Shown: positions 9,122 to 18,963, counted from the first letter of the stretch. The stretch: DNA of 64,000 nucleotides from Neobacillus sp. YX16 (GCF_030123505.1 NZ_CP126115.1:4416001-4480000), one strand, 5' to 3'. The notes: generated by a model not told the origin, from the letters alone. Program-made: numbers and translations.

Positions 9122-9731
9122 TTGTATGTTTTATACTTTCCTTATTTTCATGAATGATCACATAGTTATCTAAATCCAATTGATAGTTAAACATTTCGAC
9201 TTCCAGGGGACTTGGTTCTTCGTTGATTCTTTTTTGAAATACATGGTTGAAGAATAATATCATGCCAAGACCTAATCCGATTGAATAAGGGATTTGAAAA
9301 ATCCATGGCTTAGAATCTTCGACACCTGTTATAATTTTGTATAACTTTTCTTGAACACTCCGCATACTGACATCGTCATGAAAATTCATAATGGCCATTG
9401 CTGAACCGAAAAATAATAAAAACCATATCAAGATAAAAATAGGGGTCGACATTTGTTTTTTCTTAAACATCACTTCTACAATTGTTTGTGCTGGTCCAAT
9501 CGTTTGGACCTCGACATCCTCAATCAGATTCGAAATCATTCGAATTACTTTCATGACATCGATAATGATAATATTTTTATCCCTTATGGATACTTGGTGA
9601 ACCATTAAATTTTTCAATTCTGGTATTACAGTTTCTGGAGCAATAATCTGGGCAATATCCAATAAATAAACTTTTTCATCTGGTTTTACCAGAACACGAT
9701 TCCGCATGCGGATGTAGACTGTTTTTTCCAA
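9111..9731 (-). CDS. spoVAA: Stage V sporulation protein AA
   Basis: First gene of the spoVA operon. The start is TTG 9731 (GGGGAGTG site 6 bp before), giving 206 aa, the same length I recall for B. subtilis SpoVAA. The N-terminal half is soluble (VYIRMRNRVLVKPDEKVYLLDIAQI) and two membrane helices follow (residues about 95-115 and 143-165). A sigma-G-like promoter lies 40-60 bp upstream, consistent with forespore expression. Confidence 0.9.
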   Translation of the reverse strand: MEKTVYIRMRNRVLVKPDEKVYLLDIAQIIAPETVIPELKNLMVHQVSIRDKNIIIIDVMKVIRMISNLIEDVEVQTIGPAQTIVEVMFKKKQMSTPIFILIWFLLFFGSAMAIMNFHDDVSMRSVQEKLYKIITGVEDSKPWIFQIPYSIGLGLGMILFFNHVFQKRINEEPSPLEVEMFNYQLDLDNYVIIHENKESIKHTNDD

Positions 9732-9768
9732 AACATTCACTCCCCACACATTGATTTCCTTGTATAAC

Positions 9769-9795
9769 TAGTATGAGCAAAATTTCTTACTTTAC
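9769..9795 (-). promoter_or_regulatory. Candidate sigma-G promoter of spoVA
   Basis: On the minus strand GTAAA, 15 bp, then CATACTA. The -10 is a perfect match to the sigma-G consensus; the -35 differs by one base. Confidence 0.55.
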
Positions 9796-9802
9796 TAAAA
9801 AA

Positions 9803-9838
9803 AAAGACCGTATGGATTAGAGATCCATACGATCTTTC
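9803..9838 (-). terminator. Terminator of the spoIIA (sigF) operon
   Basis: Long hairpin AGATCGTATGGAT / ATCCATACGGTCT with a short loop containing the sigF stop codon, followed by nine T residues on the minus strand. Confidence 0.9.
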
Positions 9839-10575
9839 ATTTGCTGCAGTATCTTTTTTTCAAGTCTTGAGACTTGCACCTGAGAAATTCCCAGTCTCAC
9901 TGCTACTTCCGATTGCGTTTGATCCTTATAATAACGTAAATAGACAATGAGCCGCTCACGTTCGTCTAATTCTCGAATCGCTTCTTTTAAGGCAATTTTA
10001 TCAAACCATTTGCCTTCATTTCCATCATCGATCTGATCTAATAATGTAATAGGGTCTCCATCATTTTCATAAACAGTCTCGTGAATCGAAGATGGCGTCC
10101 GACTTGCCTCTTGGGCGAGAATAACATCCTCTGGTGACAGCTGAAGATGCTCTGAAATCTCGTTAACCGTTGGAATTCTTCCATAAGTTTTCGATAATTC
10201 ATCTTTCGCTTTTCTAATTCGGTTGCCCATTTCCTTTAATGAACGGCTAACCTTTACTGTCCCATCATCACGTATAAACCTTTGTATTTCACCAATAATC
10301 ATTGGAACTGCATAGGTAGAAAATTTCACATCATAGGAAAGATCAAACTTATCTACAGATTTCAGCAGTCCGATACATCCAATTTGAAAAAGATCATCTG
10401 GATCATATCCCCTATTTAGAAACCGCTGAACAACGGACCAAACAAGACGCATATTTTTTTCAGCAATAAGGTCTCTTGCTGCTTGGTCGCCGTCTTGGCT
10501 TTTCTTAATAAGTTCCTTAACTTCATGGTCCTTTAAATACGTTTGCGCTTTATCTTTTTTGACCTCCACATCCAT
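9817..10575 (-). CDS. sigF: Sporulation sigma factor sigma-F
   Basis: First compartment-specific sigma factor, active in the forespore once released from SpoIIAB. At 252 aa it is the normal length. Region 2 is visible as RLVWSVVQRFLNRGYDPDDLFQIGCIGLLKSVDKFD (given in parts: GYDPDDLFQIGCIGLLKSVD, residues about 56-75). Region 4 contains LIVYLRYYKDQTQSEVA and GISQVQVSRLEKKIL. The start is placed at ATG 10575 (AGGAGA, 7 bp upstream). Last gene of spoIIAA-spoIIAB-sigF; 12 bp follow spoIIAB. Confidence 0.98.
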   Translation of the reverse strand: MDVEVKKDKAQTYLKDHEVKELIKKSQDGDQAARDLIAEKNMRLVWSVVQRFLNRGYDPDDLFQIGCIGLLKSVDKFDLSYDVKFSTYAVPMIIGEIQRFIRDDGTVKVSRSLKEMGNRIRKAKDELSKTYGRIPTVNEISEHLQLSPEDVILAQEASRTPSSIHETVYENDGDPITLLDQIDDGNEGKWFDKIALKEAIRELDERERLIVYLRYYKDQTQSEVAVRLGISQVQVSRLEKKILQQMKDRMDL

Positions 10576-10587
10576 TGGCAAGTCTCC

Positions 10588-11028
10588 TTAATTGCATAGC
10601 ATTTTGCTTGTGTGTAAATGCTTTTTTAGTCTTACTTCGGTTCCTTTACCTGGCTGTGTGAGAACCTCAACCTCATCCATGAAATTTTCCATGATAGTGA
10701 ATCCCATACCAGATCTTTCTAAATCTGGCTTCGTTGTAAATAATGGCTGTCGAGCTTCCTCCACATCTACAATACCTAGTCCGACATCTTTAATCGAAAT
10801 ATCCACTAAATTATCTTCAATGGTTACCTGAATATAAACAATTCCATCTGGGTCATTTTCATAACCATGTATAATGGAGTTGGTTACTACTTCAGAAACA
10901 ACGGTTTTGATTTCAGTCAATTCATCCATTGTAGGGTCAAGCTGTGCAATAAAAGCAGCAACCGTGACACGGGCAAATGATTCATTTTGACTTAATGCAC
11001 TGAATTGAAGAGTCATTGAATTCTTCAC
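10588..11028 (-). CDS. spoIIAB: Anti-sigma-F factor / serine kinase
   Basis: A 146-aa GHKL-type protein kinase that holds sigma-F inactive and phosphorylates SpoIIAA. Conserved boxes: [16 protein letters not shown] (N-box with ATP/Mg contacts, residues about 45-60), DVGLGI (G1 box) and [14 protein letters not shown] (G2/ATP lid). Starts with GTG directly after the spoIIAA TGA, so the two are translationally coupled. Confidence 0.98.
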   Translation of the reverse strand: MKNSMTLQFSALSQNESFARVTVAAFIAQLDPTMDELTEIKTVVSEVVTNSIIHGYENDPDGIVYIQVTIEDNLVDISIKDVGLGIVDVEEARQPLFTTKPDLERSGMGFTIMENFMDEVEVLTQPGKGTEVRLKKHLHTSKMLCN

Positions 11029-11379
11029 TCAGGCCACCCCCAATCTTTGCAATGCAAACTCTTCAGTCGGTTCCAGCTTAATAATTTTAAACATCCCCGA
11101 CATATCGAATAATCGTTGTATTGCAGGGGAAATCGCACAAACGACCATTTCACCATGCACCTGCTTGATTTGCTTATACCGCCCTAAAATGACGCCTAAC
11201 CCAGAGCTATCCATAAAAGAAAGCTGTTCTAGATTCAAAACTATATGACGAATATCATTTTTTTCAATTGCATTAGCAGCTTGTTCACGTAATTCGTCGG
11301 CTGTATGATGATCTAACTCACCGCTTAAACGCAGCAATAAAACATCATGTTTTATTTCCATTTCAATGTTAAGACTCAC
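11029..11379 (-). CDS. spoIIAA: Anti-anti-sigma factor
   Basis: A 116-aa STAS-domain protein. The phosphorylatable Ser58 lies in [14 protein letters not shown] (residues 55-68). Unphosphorylated SpoIIAA frees sigma-F from SpoIIAB; the phosphatase SpoIIE (not in this window) restores it. GTG start with an AGGAGG site. A sigma-H-type promoter precedes it. Confidence 0.98.
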   Translation of the reverse strand: MSLNIEMEIKHDVLLLRLSGELDHHTADELREQAANAIEKNDIRHIVLNLEQLSFMDSSGLGVILGRYKQIKQVHGEMVVCAISPAIQRLFDMSGMFKIIKLEPTEEFALQRLGVA

Positions 11380-11412
11380 TATCCCTAGCCTCCTTCATCT
11401 GGTATAGTGAGT

Positions 11413-11442
11413 CAATTCGTTACCGTTAGAGCAATCTCCTTC
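11413..11442 (-). promoter_or_regulatory. Candidate sigma-H promoter of the spoIIA operon
   Basis: On the minus strand AAGGAGATT, then about 12 bp, then AACGAATTG. This matches the sigma-H pattern (RNAGGAWWW and RNNGAATWW). The spoIIA operon is known to use sigma-H in B. subtilis. Confidence 0.6.
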
Positions 11443-11503
11443 CCTTAAGACAAAACTAGTTGATATTTGCTAAAAAAAGTTAGATTTCGACAATTCAGTC
11501 AAA

Positions 11504-12673
11504 CTATTTTCCTGCTTTTGTGAACATTCCGAATGAACGTTTATAAAGCGTCCACCAGGTTGCTTCTTTTACTTCGTTTTTCGCAACTAACTCACTTTCT
11601 AGAACTACTTTTCCATCTTTCACAAATTGAATAGTTCCTACCTTATCTCCTTTTGTAATTGGAGCATTTAGGTTTTTATCAAGTGTAACTTTTCGTTTAA
11701 CATCCTCTGTTTTTTCACCCTTTTTAGTAAGTAAAGAAAGAGGTTCACTTGTTACTGCCTCTACTTTCTTGTCTTTCCCTTTGTTAACATGAGCATTGCC
11801 AATTACTTCATTTCGCTTGAACATTGGGTGCGTTTGGTATTGGGCAAACGCATAATTAAGCATCTTTGTCACTTGGGCATTTCTTTCTTTTGAAGTCGGT
11901 GCTCCAAATACAACAGCAATGACTCGCATACCATCCTTTTGTGCTGTTGCTGTCAAACAATACTTCGCTTCAGCAGTGAATCCTGTCTTTAGTCCATCTA
12001 CCCCTGGGTAAAAGCGAACTAATTTATTGGTATTAACAAGCCAGAATTTTTTATCTGTATTCTCACGAAGGTACGCTTCGTACATTCCAGTAAACTTTGT
12101 TATGTCTTCATATTTTAATAGCTCCTTGGCCATAATCGCCATATCATGTGCGGAACTATAATGACCGCTTCCAGGAAGACCTGTAGTATTTTTAAAAATC
12201 GTATTTTTTAAACCAAGTTCTTTTACTTTGTTATTCATCATGTCAACAAAGGCTTCTTCCGATCCTGCAATTTTCTCGGCCATTGCTACGGATGCGTCAT
12301 TTCCGGAGCCAATCGCAATACCCTGGAGCATTTGCTTTACCGTCATTTCTTCTCCAGGTTCAAGGAAGATTTGCGAACCGCCCATAGAAGCAGCATATTC
12401 ACTAGTTCGGACACTTTCATCCCATTTAAGTTTTCCTTGATCAATTGCTTCCATAATAAGAAGCATGGTCATAATTTTTGTCATGCTTGCTGGTGGGAGC
12501 TCTTCATTACTATTTTTCTCATAAAGAATTTGGCCAGTATCACGCTCAATTAATATCGCGGACCTTACATTATCTGTTATATCAGAAGTCGTTTTTTCTT
12601 CTGCAGAGACAGACGGAATCCATAAACTTGTAAGTAACAAGGTTATTACTAGTAAAGAAATATATCGTTTCAT
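11504..12673 (-). CDS. dacF: Sporulation D-alanyl-D-alanine carboxypeptidase DacF
   Basis: Penicillin-binding protein 5-type DD-carboxypeptidase (389 aa from ATG 12673, where GGAGGG is placed correctly). A cleavable signal peptide (MKRYISLLVITLLLTSL ... SVSA) is present. Active-site motifs are SMTK (PPASMTKIMT, residues about 61-70), SGN (GSGNDAS) and KTG (LKTGFTAEA). A C-terminal PBP5 domain and an amphipathic tail follow. It trims pentapeptides and controls spore cortex cross-linking. Located ahead of spoIIA as in B. subtilis. Confidence 0.95.
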   Translation of the reverse strand: MKRYISLLVITLLLTSLWIPSVSAEEKTTSDITDNVRSAILIERDTGQILYEKNSNEELPPASMTKIMTMLLIMEAIDQGKLKWDESVRTSEYAASMGGSQIFLEPGEEMTVKQMLQGIAIGSGNDASVAMAEKIAGSEEAFVDMMNNKVKELGLKNTIFKNTTGLPGSGHYSSAHDMAIMAKELLKYEDITKFTGMYEAYLRENTDKKFWLVNTNKLVRFYPGVDGLKTGFTAEAKYCLTATAQKDGMRVIAVVFGAPTSKERNAQVTKMLNYAFAQYQTHPMFKRNEVIGNAHVNKGKDKKVEAVTSEPLSLLTKKGEKTEDVKRKVTLDKNLNAPITKGDKVGTIQFVKDGKVVLESELVAKNEVKEATWWTLYKRSFGMFTKAGK

Positions 12674-12704
12674 TGCATAACCCTCCATTCTTTATATAGA
12701 TTCC

Positions 12705-12732
12705 ATTTTTTCCAAATCCAACAACTTTATAC
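12705..12732 (-). promoter_or_regulatory. Candidate sigma-F promoter of dacF
   Basis: Minus strand GTATA, 14 bp, GGAAAAAAT. This is close to the sigma-F pattern, and dacF is sigma-F dependent in B. subtilis. The -10 has a weak 3' end. Confidence 0.45.
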
Positions 12733-12754
12733 AATATTTTCCTAACAACACAAT

Positions 12755-12785
12755 AAAAAAGTCCAGGATTTTTTCCTGGACTTTC
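12755..12785 (-). terminator. Terminator after pdp
   Basis: Hairpin AAGTCCAGGA / TCCTGGACTT with A-rich loop and TTTTTT on the minus strand. Confidence 0.9.
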
Positions 12786-12796
12786 ACTTATTGGTT

Positions 12797-14101
12797 CTAT
12801 TCTGTTATTTCTTCATGAATTAAGATTGGTGCCTCAACTTTTTCAGAGGAAACGATAATATTTTCATATAGCATTGCTTTTACTTCACTTACATCTTCAA
12901 AATTACTGTAAATCGTTACTAACGATTCACCTTTTTTCACTTGATCGCCGATTTTCTTTCGTAAAACAAGTCCGACAGCTAAATCAATTACGGACTCTTT
13001 TGTCGCTCTTCCTGCTCCTAATTTCATTGCAGCCGTTCCTACTTCATCCGCAACGATTTCAGAAACATAACCATCTTCTTTAGCTTCTAACTCGAATGTA
13101 AATTGAGCTTGAGGCATTTTAGAAGGATCATCAACAATCGATGCATCTCCACCTTGTGAGCTCAAGAAGACCTTAAACTTTTCAAGTGCAGAGCCATCTT
13201 TAATGACATTTTCAAGCATCGTACGAGCTTCTGCTAATGAACTTGCCTTTTCAGCTAAGTAAACCATGTGACTGCCAAGAGTTAAACAAAGCTCTGTTAA
13301 GTCCTCAGGACCTTCACCATTTAAGGTATCAATCGCTTCCTTCACTTCAAGTGCATTTCCGATAGCAAACCCGAGCGGCTGACTCATGTCAGAAATAACT
13401 GCCATCGTTCGTCTTCCAACATTGTTTCCGATCCCTACCATTGCTTTAGCCAGTTCTCTTGAGTCTTCAATTGTTTTCATGAAGGCACCTGCACCCGTTT
13501 TTACATCTAGAACAATGGCGTCTGCACCTGCTGCGATTTTTTTGCTCATGATTGAGCCTGCAATTAATGGAATACTATTAACGGTTGCTGTTACATCTCT
13601 TAACGCATATAACTTTTTATCAGCAGGTGTTAAGTTACCACTTTGCCCAATTACTGCTATTTTGTTTTTGTTAACTAAATCAATGAATTCGTCGTTTTCA
13701 ATTTCAACATGGAAGCCTTTTACTGCTTCTAATTTGTCAATCGTTCCGCCGGTGTGTCCTAAACCGCGCCCCGACATTTTTGCAACCGGAACATCTAGTG
13801 CAGCAACAAGCGGTCCAAGTACTAAGGTTGTTGTATCTCCTACTCCGCCAGTTGAATGCTTATCCACTTTAATTCCATTGATTTCCGATAAATCAATTTG
13901 ATCGCCAGATTCAACCATTGCCATTGTTAAATCCGCTCTTTCTTTTTCTGTCATCCCCTGAAAAAAGATTGCCATGGTTAAGGCACTAACCTGATAATCG
14001 GGTATGGAACCATCAGTGTAACCATTGATAATGTACTTTATTTCCTCTGTAGTTAGTTCATGCCCATCTCTTTTTTTCTCAATTAAGTCAACCATTCTCA
14101 T
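12797..14101 (-). CDS. pdp: Pyrimidine-nucleoside phosphorylase
   Basis: Splits uridine, thymidine and deoxyuridine with phosphate into base plus (deoxy)ribose 1-phosphate. At 434 aa it is the usual length. Motifs: [20 protein letters not shown] (phosphate/substrate loop, residues about 80-100), [18 protein letters not shown], and a glycine-rich C-terminal domain with GAGRATKE. The start at 14101 ([10 protein letters not shown]) agrees with the family; the GTG 12 bp upstream overlaps the likely ribosome site. Last gene of drm-pupG-pdp. Confidence 0.97.
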   Translation of the reverse strand: MRMVDLIEKKRDGHELTTEEIKYIINGYTDGSIPDYQVSALTMAIFFQGMTEKERADLTMAMVESGDQIDLSEINGIKVDKHSTGGVGDTTTLVLGPLVAALDVPVAKMSGRGLGHTGGTIDKLEAVKGFHVEIENDEFIDLVNKNKIAVIGQSGNLTPADKKLYALRDVTATVNSIPLIAGSIMSKKIAAGADAIVLDVKTGAGAFMKTIEDSRELAKAMVGIGNNVGRRTMAVISDMSQPLGFAIGNALEVKEAIDTLNGEGPEDLTELCLTLGSHMVYLAEKASSLAEARTMLENVIKDGSALEKFKVFLSSQGGDASIVDDPSKMPQAQFTFELEAKEDGYVSEIVADEVGTAAMKLGAGRATKESVIDLAVGLVLRKKIGDQVKKGESLVTIYSNFEDVSEVKAMLYENIIVSSEKVEAPILIHEEITE

Positions 14102-14123
14102 ACTATTCACCACTTTAATAAGA

Positions 14124-14945
14124 TTATTTAACTATGCTTTTAACAATTTCTTTTATATAGGATAGAAAATTAGCTTTTACTCTTTCTGTTGTTTCAATAA
14201 CTTCCTCATGTGATAAAGGCTGGTCTAGAATTCCTGCAGCCATATTCGTAATGCAAGAAATTCCAAGGACCTTCATCCCTCCATGGCGGGCAACGATCAC
14301 TTCAGGCACTGTTGACATACCAACAGCGTCTCCTCCTAGTGTTCTAACCATTCTAATTTCTGCTGGAGTTTCATAAACTGGTCCCGAAAATCCGAAATAT
14401 ACGCCTTCTTTTACATTAATATTTAAGCGGGCTGCAATCTCTTTCGCTGCATTCCGCAATTCTTTTGTATAGGCTTCTGACATATCAGGGAAACGGGGAC
14501 CAAATTTTGAATCATTTGGACCTATTAAAGGATTAGCACCTGTAAAATTAATATGATCGCTAATAATCATAAGGTCTCCTGCTTCGAAGCTTTCATTAAC
14601 ACCGCCCGCAGCATTCGTTACGATTAACATGTCCACACCTAATTCTTTCATCACCCGTACAGGGAAGGTTACTTTGTCCATACCGTAGCCTTCATAAAAA
14701 TGGAAACGGCCTTGCATCGCAACCACTTCTACACCCTCTAGAATTCCAAAAACTAGCTGTCCGGCATGACCTTCAACAGTTGATATCGGAAAATCAGGTA
14801 TTTCATTGTATGGTATCTTTACAGGATTCTCAATTTCATCAGCTAGAACACCAAGACCAGAGCCTAAGATAAGTCCAATTTTTGGTGTATTTGAATATTT
14901 CTCTTTTAAAAAGTCTGCTGCGTTTTGAATTTTTTCTGGATTCAT
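14124..14945 (-). CDS. pupG: Purine-nucleoside phosphorylase (guanosine/inosine type)
   Basis: Trimeric PNP of the PunA type. Key pieces: GLILGSGLG (residues about 25-33), [20 protein letters not shown] (phosphate/base site, about 112-119) and [29 protein letters not shown]. 273 aa from ATG 14945, with AAAGGGG 7 bp upstream; an ATG 6 bp earlier is too close to that site. Second gene of the nucleoside catabolic operon, 12 bp after drm. Confidence 0.95.
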   Translation of the reverse strand: MNPEKIQNAADFLKEKYSNTPKIGLILGSGLGVLADEIENPVKIPYNEIPDFPISTVEGHAGQLVFGILEGVEVVAMQGRFHFYEGYGMDKVTFPVRVMKELGVDMLIVTNAAGGVNESFEAGDLMIISDHINFTGANPLIGPNDSKFGPRFPDMSEAYTKELRNAAKEIAARLNINVKEGVYFGFSGPVYETPAEIRMVRTLGGDAVGMSTVPEVIVARHGGMKVLGISCITNMAAGILDQPLSHEEVIETTERVKANFLSYIKEIVKSIVK

Positions 14946-14957
14946 GTTCATACCCCT

Positions 14958-16142
14958 TTAATTCAATTCTTGTAAGAAGCTTTTTCCGAAATTAGGCATT
15001 TTCACTTTAAAGTTTTCTGCAACTGTTGCCCCAATATCAGCGAAGGTTTCACGAATAGGAAGTTCTTTGCCTTCTGCCATTTTCTTGGAATAAACAATTA
15101 ATGGTACATATTCACGGGTGTGATCCGTTCCTGGTGCCACTGGATCATTTCCGTGGTCCGCTGTAATGATTAATAAATCATCATCTTTTAACTTAGCAAA
15201 CACTTCTGGTAAGCGGGCATCATATTCTTCAAGTGCATTTCCATAGCCTTCTGGATCGCGGCGATGACCATATAACGCATCAAAATCCACTAAATTCAAG
15301 AAGCTCATCCCGGTAAAATCCATGTCCAGTGTCTGTACTAGCTTATCCATACCATCCATATTGGAAATTGTTCTTAGAGACTGTGTAACACCCTCACCAT
15401 CATAAATATCTGAGATTTTCCCAATCGCAATGACATCTAAACCTGCATCTTTCATTTCACTCATAACCGTTCTATCAAATGGTTTTAATGCATAGTCATG
15501 ACGATTAGCTGTTCTTTTAAAATTGCCTGGTTCACCCAAGAATGGGCGGGCAATAACACGCCCAACCATGTATTTTTCATCGAGGGTTAACTCGCGAGCG
15601 ATTTTACATATTTTATATTGCTCTTCAATTGGAACAATTTCTTCATGTGCTGCAATTTGGAGGACAGAATCTGCAGAAGTATAGACAATCAATGCTCCCG
15701 TTTTCATATGCTCTTCCCCAAGCTCATCAAGAATTTCCGTCCCACTAGCAGGTTTATTGCCAATTATCTTTCTTCCCGTACGTTCTTCCAATTCGGAAAG
15801 GAGCTCATCTGGGAATCCATCTGGGAAAACACGGAAAGGTGTTTGTATATTCAAACCCATAATCTCCCAATGACCTGTCATGGTGTCCTTTCCATTGGAA
15901 GCCTCCATCATTTTTGTAAAGTACGCTAAGGGTTTTACTGCTTTTTCAATCCCTTTAATTTCTCGAATATTGCTTAAACCTAAACTTCCCATGTTGGGCA
16001 TAGTTAGACCGTTCATTCTTTCAGCAATATGTCCAAGGGTATCTGCACCTTTGTCACCAAACTTATCTGCGTCCGGTGATTCACCAATCCCAACAGAGTC
16101 CATCACAATTAAAAATATTCGTTTATATGTATTTAATGCCAT
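14958..16142 (-). CDS. drm: Phosphopentomutase
   Basis: Interconverts (deoxy)ribose 1-phosphate and 5-phosphate, linking nucleoside breakdown to sugar metabolism. Alkaline-phosphatase superfamily metalloenzyme (394 aa) with metal ligands in [13 protein letters not shown] (residues about 12-24), the active-site Thr region [10 protein letters not shown], and ITADHGNDP with DHTREYVP near the C-terminus. Strong AGGAGG ribosome site. First gene of the operon; a perfect palindrome lies about 100 bp upstream. Confidence 0.96.
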   Translation of the reverse strand: MALNTYKRIFLIVMDSVGIGESPDADKFGDKGADTLGHIAERMNGLTMPNMGSLGLSNIREIKGIEKAVKPLAYFTKMMEASNGKDTMTGHWEIMGLNIQTPFRVFPDGFPDELLSELEERTGRKIIGNKPASGTEILDELGEEHMKTGALIVYTSADSVLQIAAHEEIVPIEEQYKICKIARELTLDEKYMVGRVIARPFLGEPGNFKRTANRHDYALKPFDRTVMSEMKDAGLDVIAIGKISDIYDGEGVTQSLRTISNMDGMDKLVQTLDMDFTGMSFLNLVDFDALYGHRRDPEGYGNALEEYDARLPEVFAKLKDDDLLIITADHGNDPVAPGTDHTREYVPLIVYSKKMAEGKELPIRETFADIGATVAENFKVKMPNFGKSFLQELN

Positions 16143-16238
16143 TCTAGTCTTCCTCCTTTTTCTAAAATAACTTTGCTAATTAATAAAAATAGATTGCCCT
16201 TATTAAAATAGGATTATTTATGCTTTTAAAAATCTAAC

Positions 16239-16252
16239 GTCAGAAGTCTGAC
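16239..16252. promoter_or_regulatory. Palindromic candidate operator upstream of drm
   Basis: Perfect inverted repeat GTCAGA-AG-TCTGAC about 90-105 bp before the drm start. No terminator-like T-tract follows. Resembles the size of GntR/DeoR-class operators; the regulator is unknown. Confidence 0.45.
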
Positions 16253-16287
16253 CTCTACATTTTACTAAACTCCAGTAAAATTACAAG

Positions 16288-16317
16288 AAAAAGCTGTCCA
16301 TAAATATGGCAGCTTTT
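16288..16317 (-). terminator. Terminator after xerD
   Basis: Hairpin AAAAGCTG-CCATATTTATGG-CAGCTTTT (one mismatch) about 40 bp after the xerD stop, followed by TTTTTC on the minus strand. Confidence 0.75.
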
Positions 16318-16354
16318 CGACATTTTTTAAAATCGTTTTAATTCTAGTACCCTA

Positions 16355-17248
16355 TTAAGCTCTAGGATGAAATTTACTATAGACATCCTTTAACCTTGTC
16401 TTCGATAATTGCGTATAAATTTGCGTAGTAGAAATATCAGCATGTCCGAGCATTTCTTGGACTGCTTTTAAATCTGCACCATTTTGTAAAAGATGTGTCG
16501 CAAATGAATGACGAAGTGTGTGCGGTGTTAACTCATTCTTAATGCCAGCTTCATTTGCAAGTTTTTTTAAAATCTTCCAAAATCCTTGACGAGATAGTCG
16601 CTTTCCATGGTGGTTTAAGAATAATGAATCCTCCGTACGATTCTCCAGTAGAAAATTTGGTCTTCCATACTCCAGGTACCGTTTTAATGCTTCTGCTGCA
16701 GGTCCTCCGACTGGAATAATTCGCTCTTTATTACTTTTTCCGATAACAGTGACGAAGCCCATTGTTAAATTAACATGCTCTACATCAATTTGAATAAGTT
16801 CACTAACACGAATACCAGTAGCATAGAGGAACTCTAGCATTGCCTTGTCCCTTAATGCAAAATGCCCTTGTCCATTAGATATGTCTAAAAGTTTTTCTAC
16901 TTCCTCTAAACTTAAAACTTTTGGAATTGACCTTTCTGACTTAGGAATCTCGATAAGGATTGATGGGTCTTGATTCACAGCATGAGTACGTAATAAAAAT
17001 TGATGGAAAGCACGTAGGGAAGCCACATGCCTAGCCAAGGTTTTCGGAGATTTCCCTTGCTCCTTTAAGAAATTCAGGAAATGGACTATATGAGCTCTTT
17101 GTACATGATTTAAAGTGTCAACTGCTTCAACGTTTTTTAAGTAGCGAAGATAGTTTTTCAAGTCTCGTTCATATGATAGCAGCGTATTCTTTGCCACCCT
17201 TTTATCTACCAGTAAAAACTGCATAAAATCTTTCAAATAATCTTCCAT
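16355..17248 (-). CDS. xerD: Site-specific tyrosine recombinase XerD
   Basis: Resolves chromosome dimers at dif with XerC/CodV. The 297-aa protein has an N-terminal SAM-like DNA-binding domain and a C-terminal catalytic domain. The catalytic residues are visible: Arg in TGIRVSELI (about 148), His-x-x-Arg in [17 protein letters not shown] (about 243-246), His in [15 protein letters not shown] and the nucleophile Tyr (about 278). It follows yqzK by 6 bp and sits upstream of drm, as in B. subtilis (ripX). Confidence 0.96.
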   Translation of the reverse strand: MEDYLKDFMQFLLVDKRVAKNTLLSYERDLKNYLRYLKNVEAVDTLNHVQRAHIVHFLNFLKEQGKSPKTLARHVASLRAFHQFLLRTHAVNQDPSILIEIPKSERSIPKVLSLEEVEKLLDISNGQGHFALRDKAMLEFLYATGIRVSELIQIDVEHVNLTMGFVTVIGKSNKERIIPVGGPAAEALKRYLEYGRPNFLLENRTEDSLFLNHHGKRLSRQGFWKILKKLANEAGIKNELTPHTLRHSFATHLLQNGADLKAVQEMLGHADISTTQIYTQLSKTRLKDVYSKFHPRA

Positions 17249-17254
17249 TGAATA

Positions 17255-17482
17255 CTACTCCCCATTTAAGTAAAACAAAATCAGCCGATCCAGCCAGAAT
17301 GAATTTTCATCCTTATTTAGTGTGGAAACCTTTAAAGCAGAGCCTTCTGGTGAATCATAGCGATGGTAATTTTGGTACTCCTCATTTACCCACATAATAC
17401 CATAATAAAAGAGTATCGTGCACCCGGTGAATATGATAAAAACCTTTAAGGTTTGTAGTATTACTTTAATAAAAGAGAACAT
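17255..17482 (-). CDS. yqzK: YqzK family protein (DUF4227)
   Basis: A 75-aa protein with one N-terminal membrane helix (residues about 7-28, LKVFIIFTGCTILFYYGIMW) and a soluble charged tail. It is located between fur and xerD, exactly where B. subtilis has yqzK. Function unknown. Coupled to xerD by a 6-bp gap. Confidence 0.8.
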   Translation of the reverse strand: MFSFIKVILQTLKVFIIFTGCTILFYYGIMWVNEEYQNYHRYDSPEGSALKVSTLNKDENSFWLDRLILFYLNGE

Positions 17483-17600
17483 TTATCTTCCCCCAAACAA
17501 TCAGCCTAGTAAAAGATATGCCAATTTGTCCACCTTTTATACCTAAAGGCAGGATTTTGGCGAATTTATTTTATGAGAGCTGGGAATATGAAATAAAAAA

Positions 17601-17626
17601 AAGCCCCTTTTCATTAAAAAGGACTT
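17601..17626 (-). terminator. Terminator after fur
   Basis: Imperfect hairpin AAGTCCTTTTT-AATG-AAAAGGGGCTT, then TTTTTTT on the minus strand. Confidence 0.75.
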
Positions 17627-17633
17627 TTGGTTA

Positions 17634-18098
17634 TTATTCGGCTTTTTCTTCCTCTTTTCCTTTATCTAGGCACCGATAGCAAATGCCATGAAATGTGAGA
17701 CGATGATCCTTTATCTTAAAATTCCATCTGCGTTCCACCACGGCCTCCACATCTTCAAGAAGGTCTTCTTGTATTTCATCAACTGCTCCACATTCAATAC
17801 AAACAAGATGATGATGAAAATGTGCTGCCCCTTCTTGGCGAAGGTCATAACGAGAAACTCCATCACCAAAGTTAATTTTATCTACAATTTTCAATTCAGT
17901 TAATAGCTCAAGTGTACGATAAACAGTTGCCAATCCTATTTCAGGCGACTTTTCTTTAACGAGGAGGTATACATCTTCTGCACTTAAATGATCCTCTTCA
18001 TGCTCTAACAATACCCGAACGGTTGCTTCACGTTGAGGTGTTAGCTTATAACTTGACGAATGTAAATGCTTTTTAATTCTCTCAATTCTTGTTTCCAT
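17634..18098 (-). CDS. fur: Ferric uptake regulator Fur
   Basis: Iron-responsive repressor of siderophore and iron-uptake genes (154 aa). The winged helix spans residues about 10-85 (LTPQREATVRVLLEHEEDHL). The dimerisation domain has the metal site HFHHHLVCIECGAVDEI (residues about 94-110) and the structural zinc pair CIECG / CYRC. Stand-alone gene with a near-consensus sigma-A promoter and a PerR-like box upstream, matching the known PerR control of fur in B. subtilis. It could in principle be a Fur paralogue, but position beside xerD/yqzK/spoIIM supports Fur. Confidence 0.93.
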   Translation of the reverse strand: METRIERIKKHLHSSSYKLTPQREATVRVLLEHEEDHLSAEDVYLLVKEKSPEIGLATVYRTLELLTELKIVDKINFGDGVSRYDLRQEGAAHFHHHLVCIECGAVDEIQEDLLEDVEAVVERRWNFKIKDHRLTFHGICYRCLDKGKEEEKAE

Positions 18099-18130
18099 AC
18101 CGAAGTCCCTCCCTCGCCGCTGCTATTCTC

Positions 18131-18158
18131 ATTATAACAGATGAGAAAGAGGTGTCAA
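18131..18158 (-). promoter_or_regulatory. Sigma-A promoter of fur
   Basis: Minus strand TTGACA, 16 bp, TATAAT: perfect hexamers with near-optimal spacing, about 33 bp before the fur start codon. Confidence 0.85.
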
Positions 18159-18159
18159 A

Positions 18160-18174
18160 ATAAAATTATTATAA
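18160..18174 (-). promoter_or_regulatory. Candidate PerR box upstream of fur
   Basis: TTATAATAATTTTAT on the minus strand, 13 of 15 positions matching the Per-box consensus TTATAATNATTATAA, immediately upstream of the -35 hexamer. Confidence 0.6.
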
Positions 18175-18208
18175 ACAACAGATTATATTTAATATCAAGT
18201 AATAATAC

Positions 18209-18853
18209 TTATAAATTGAGCGATCCCATCATTGTTTTCATCAGCCATGGTGATACATAAGCCTCTACTCCTGAGGCAGCAGATATAAGAACTACAGCAA
18301 CGATGAAGGTGAGAATATAGTTTTTGAAAAATGGTAAGATTGGTTGTCCAGATGTCTTAAAGAATTGTTTTTTAATCATTCTCAATGAGAATATTACCGA
18401 TAAAGCAGCCATCAAAATGAAAACGGGAATGATAATCAAATTTTGTGGGAGAATGGATACAAATGCAAGTAAAAATCCCTTCAAACCCAATTGACTAACA
18501 AGAAAACCAACCGTAAAACCTACCACCAGACCCTTAATAAATAACAGAATGAGTATCACCGGCAGTCCAATAATAGAAATTCCCAGTATCCAAATGAGCC
18601 CAATGAACTTGCTATTATGAAGAAAACTTTGAGCAAATAAATCATTATTTTCTGCAACTTTCCCATTTAGAATTTGACTGAAAAATTGTGATAAATAATA
18701 AAATAAATCTTCCTTTTGGGTAATGCTCATGCTATTCACAACTATTGCCCCGAAGATGACACCCATTAAAAATAATATGACAATAAATAAAAAAATTGAG
18801 GAATGCTCACGGAAATAACTAGCGGCATCGTTCTGGTACAATCGTTTCTTCAT
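18209..18853 (-). CDS. spoIIM: Stage II sporulation protein M
   Basis: Membrane component of the SpoIID-SpoIIP-SpoIIM peptidoglycan-degrading engulfment machine. 214 aa with five predicted membrane helices (residues about 20-40, 82-102, 110-130, 138-158 and 180-200) and a short cytoplasmic N-terminus. SpoIIM is the polytopic anchor that recruits SpoIIP and SpoIID. It lies between fur and yqxK as in B. subtilis. AGGAGGGAC ribosome site before the ATG. Confidence 0.93.
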   Translation of the reverse strand: MKKRLYQNDAASYFREHSSIFLFIVILFLMGVIFGAIVVNSMSITQKEDLFYYLSQFFSQILNGKVAENNDLFAQSFLHNSKFIGLIWILGISIIGLPVILILLFIKGLVVGFTVGFLVSQLGLKGFLLAFVSILPQNLIIIPVFILMAALSVIFSLRMIKKQFFKTSGQPILPFFKNYILTFIVAVVLISAASGVEAYVSPWLMKTMMGSLNL

Positions 18854-18963
18854 CTGCAGTCCCTCCTATTTCTCCTAATCAGTTATTACATTTTATGCCT
18901 TTCTAGTATTTCTATGACGATAAATTAATAGATTTTAAATTTAAAAAGAAGTGGAGGTGACTC

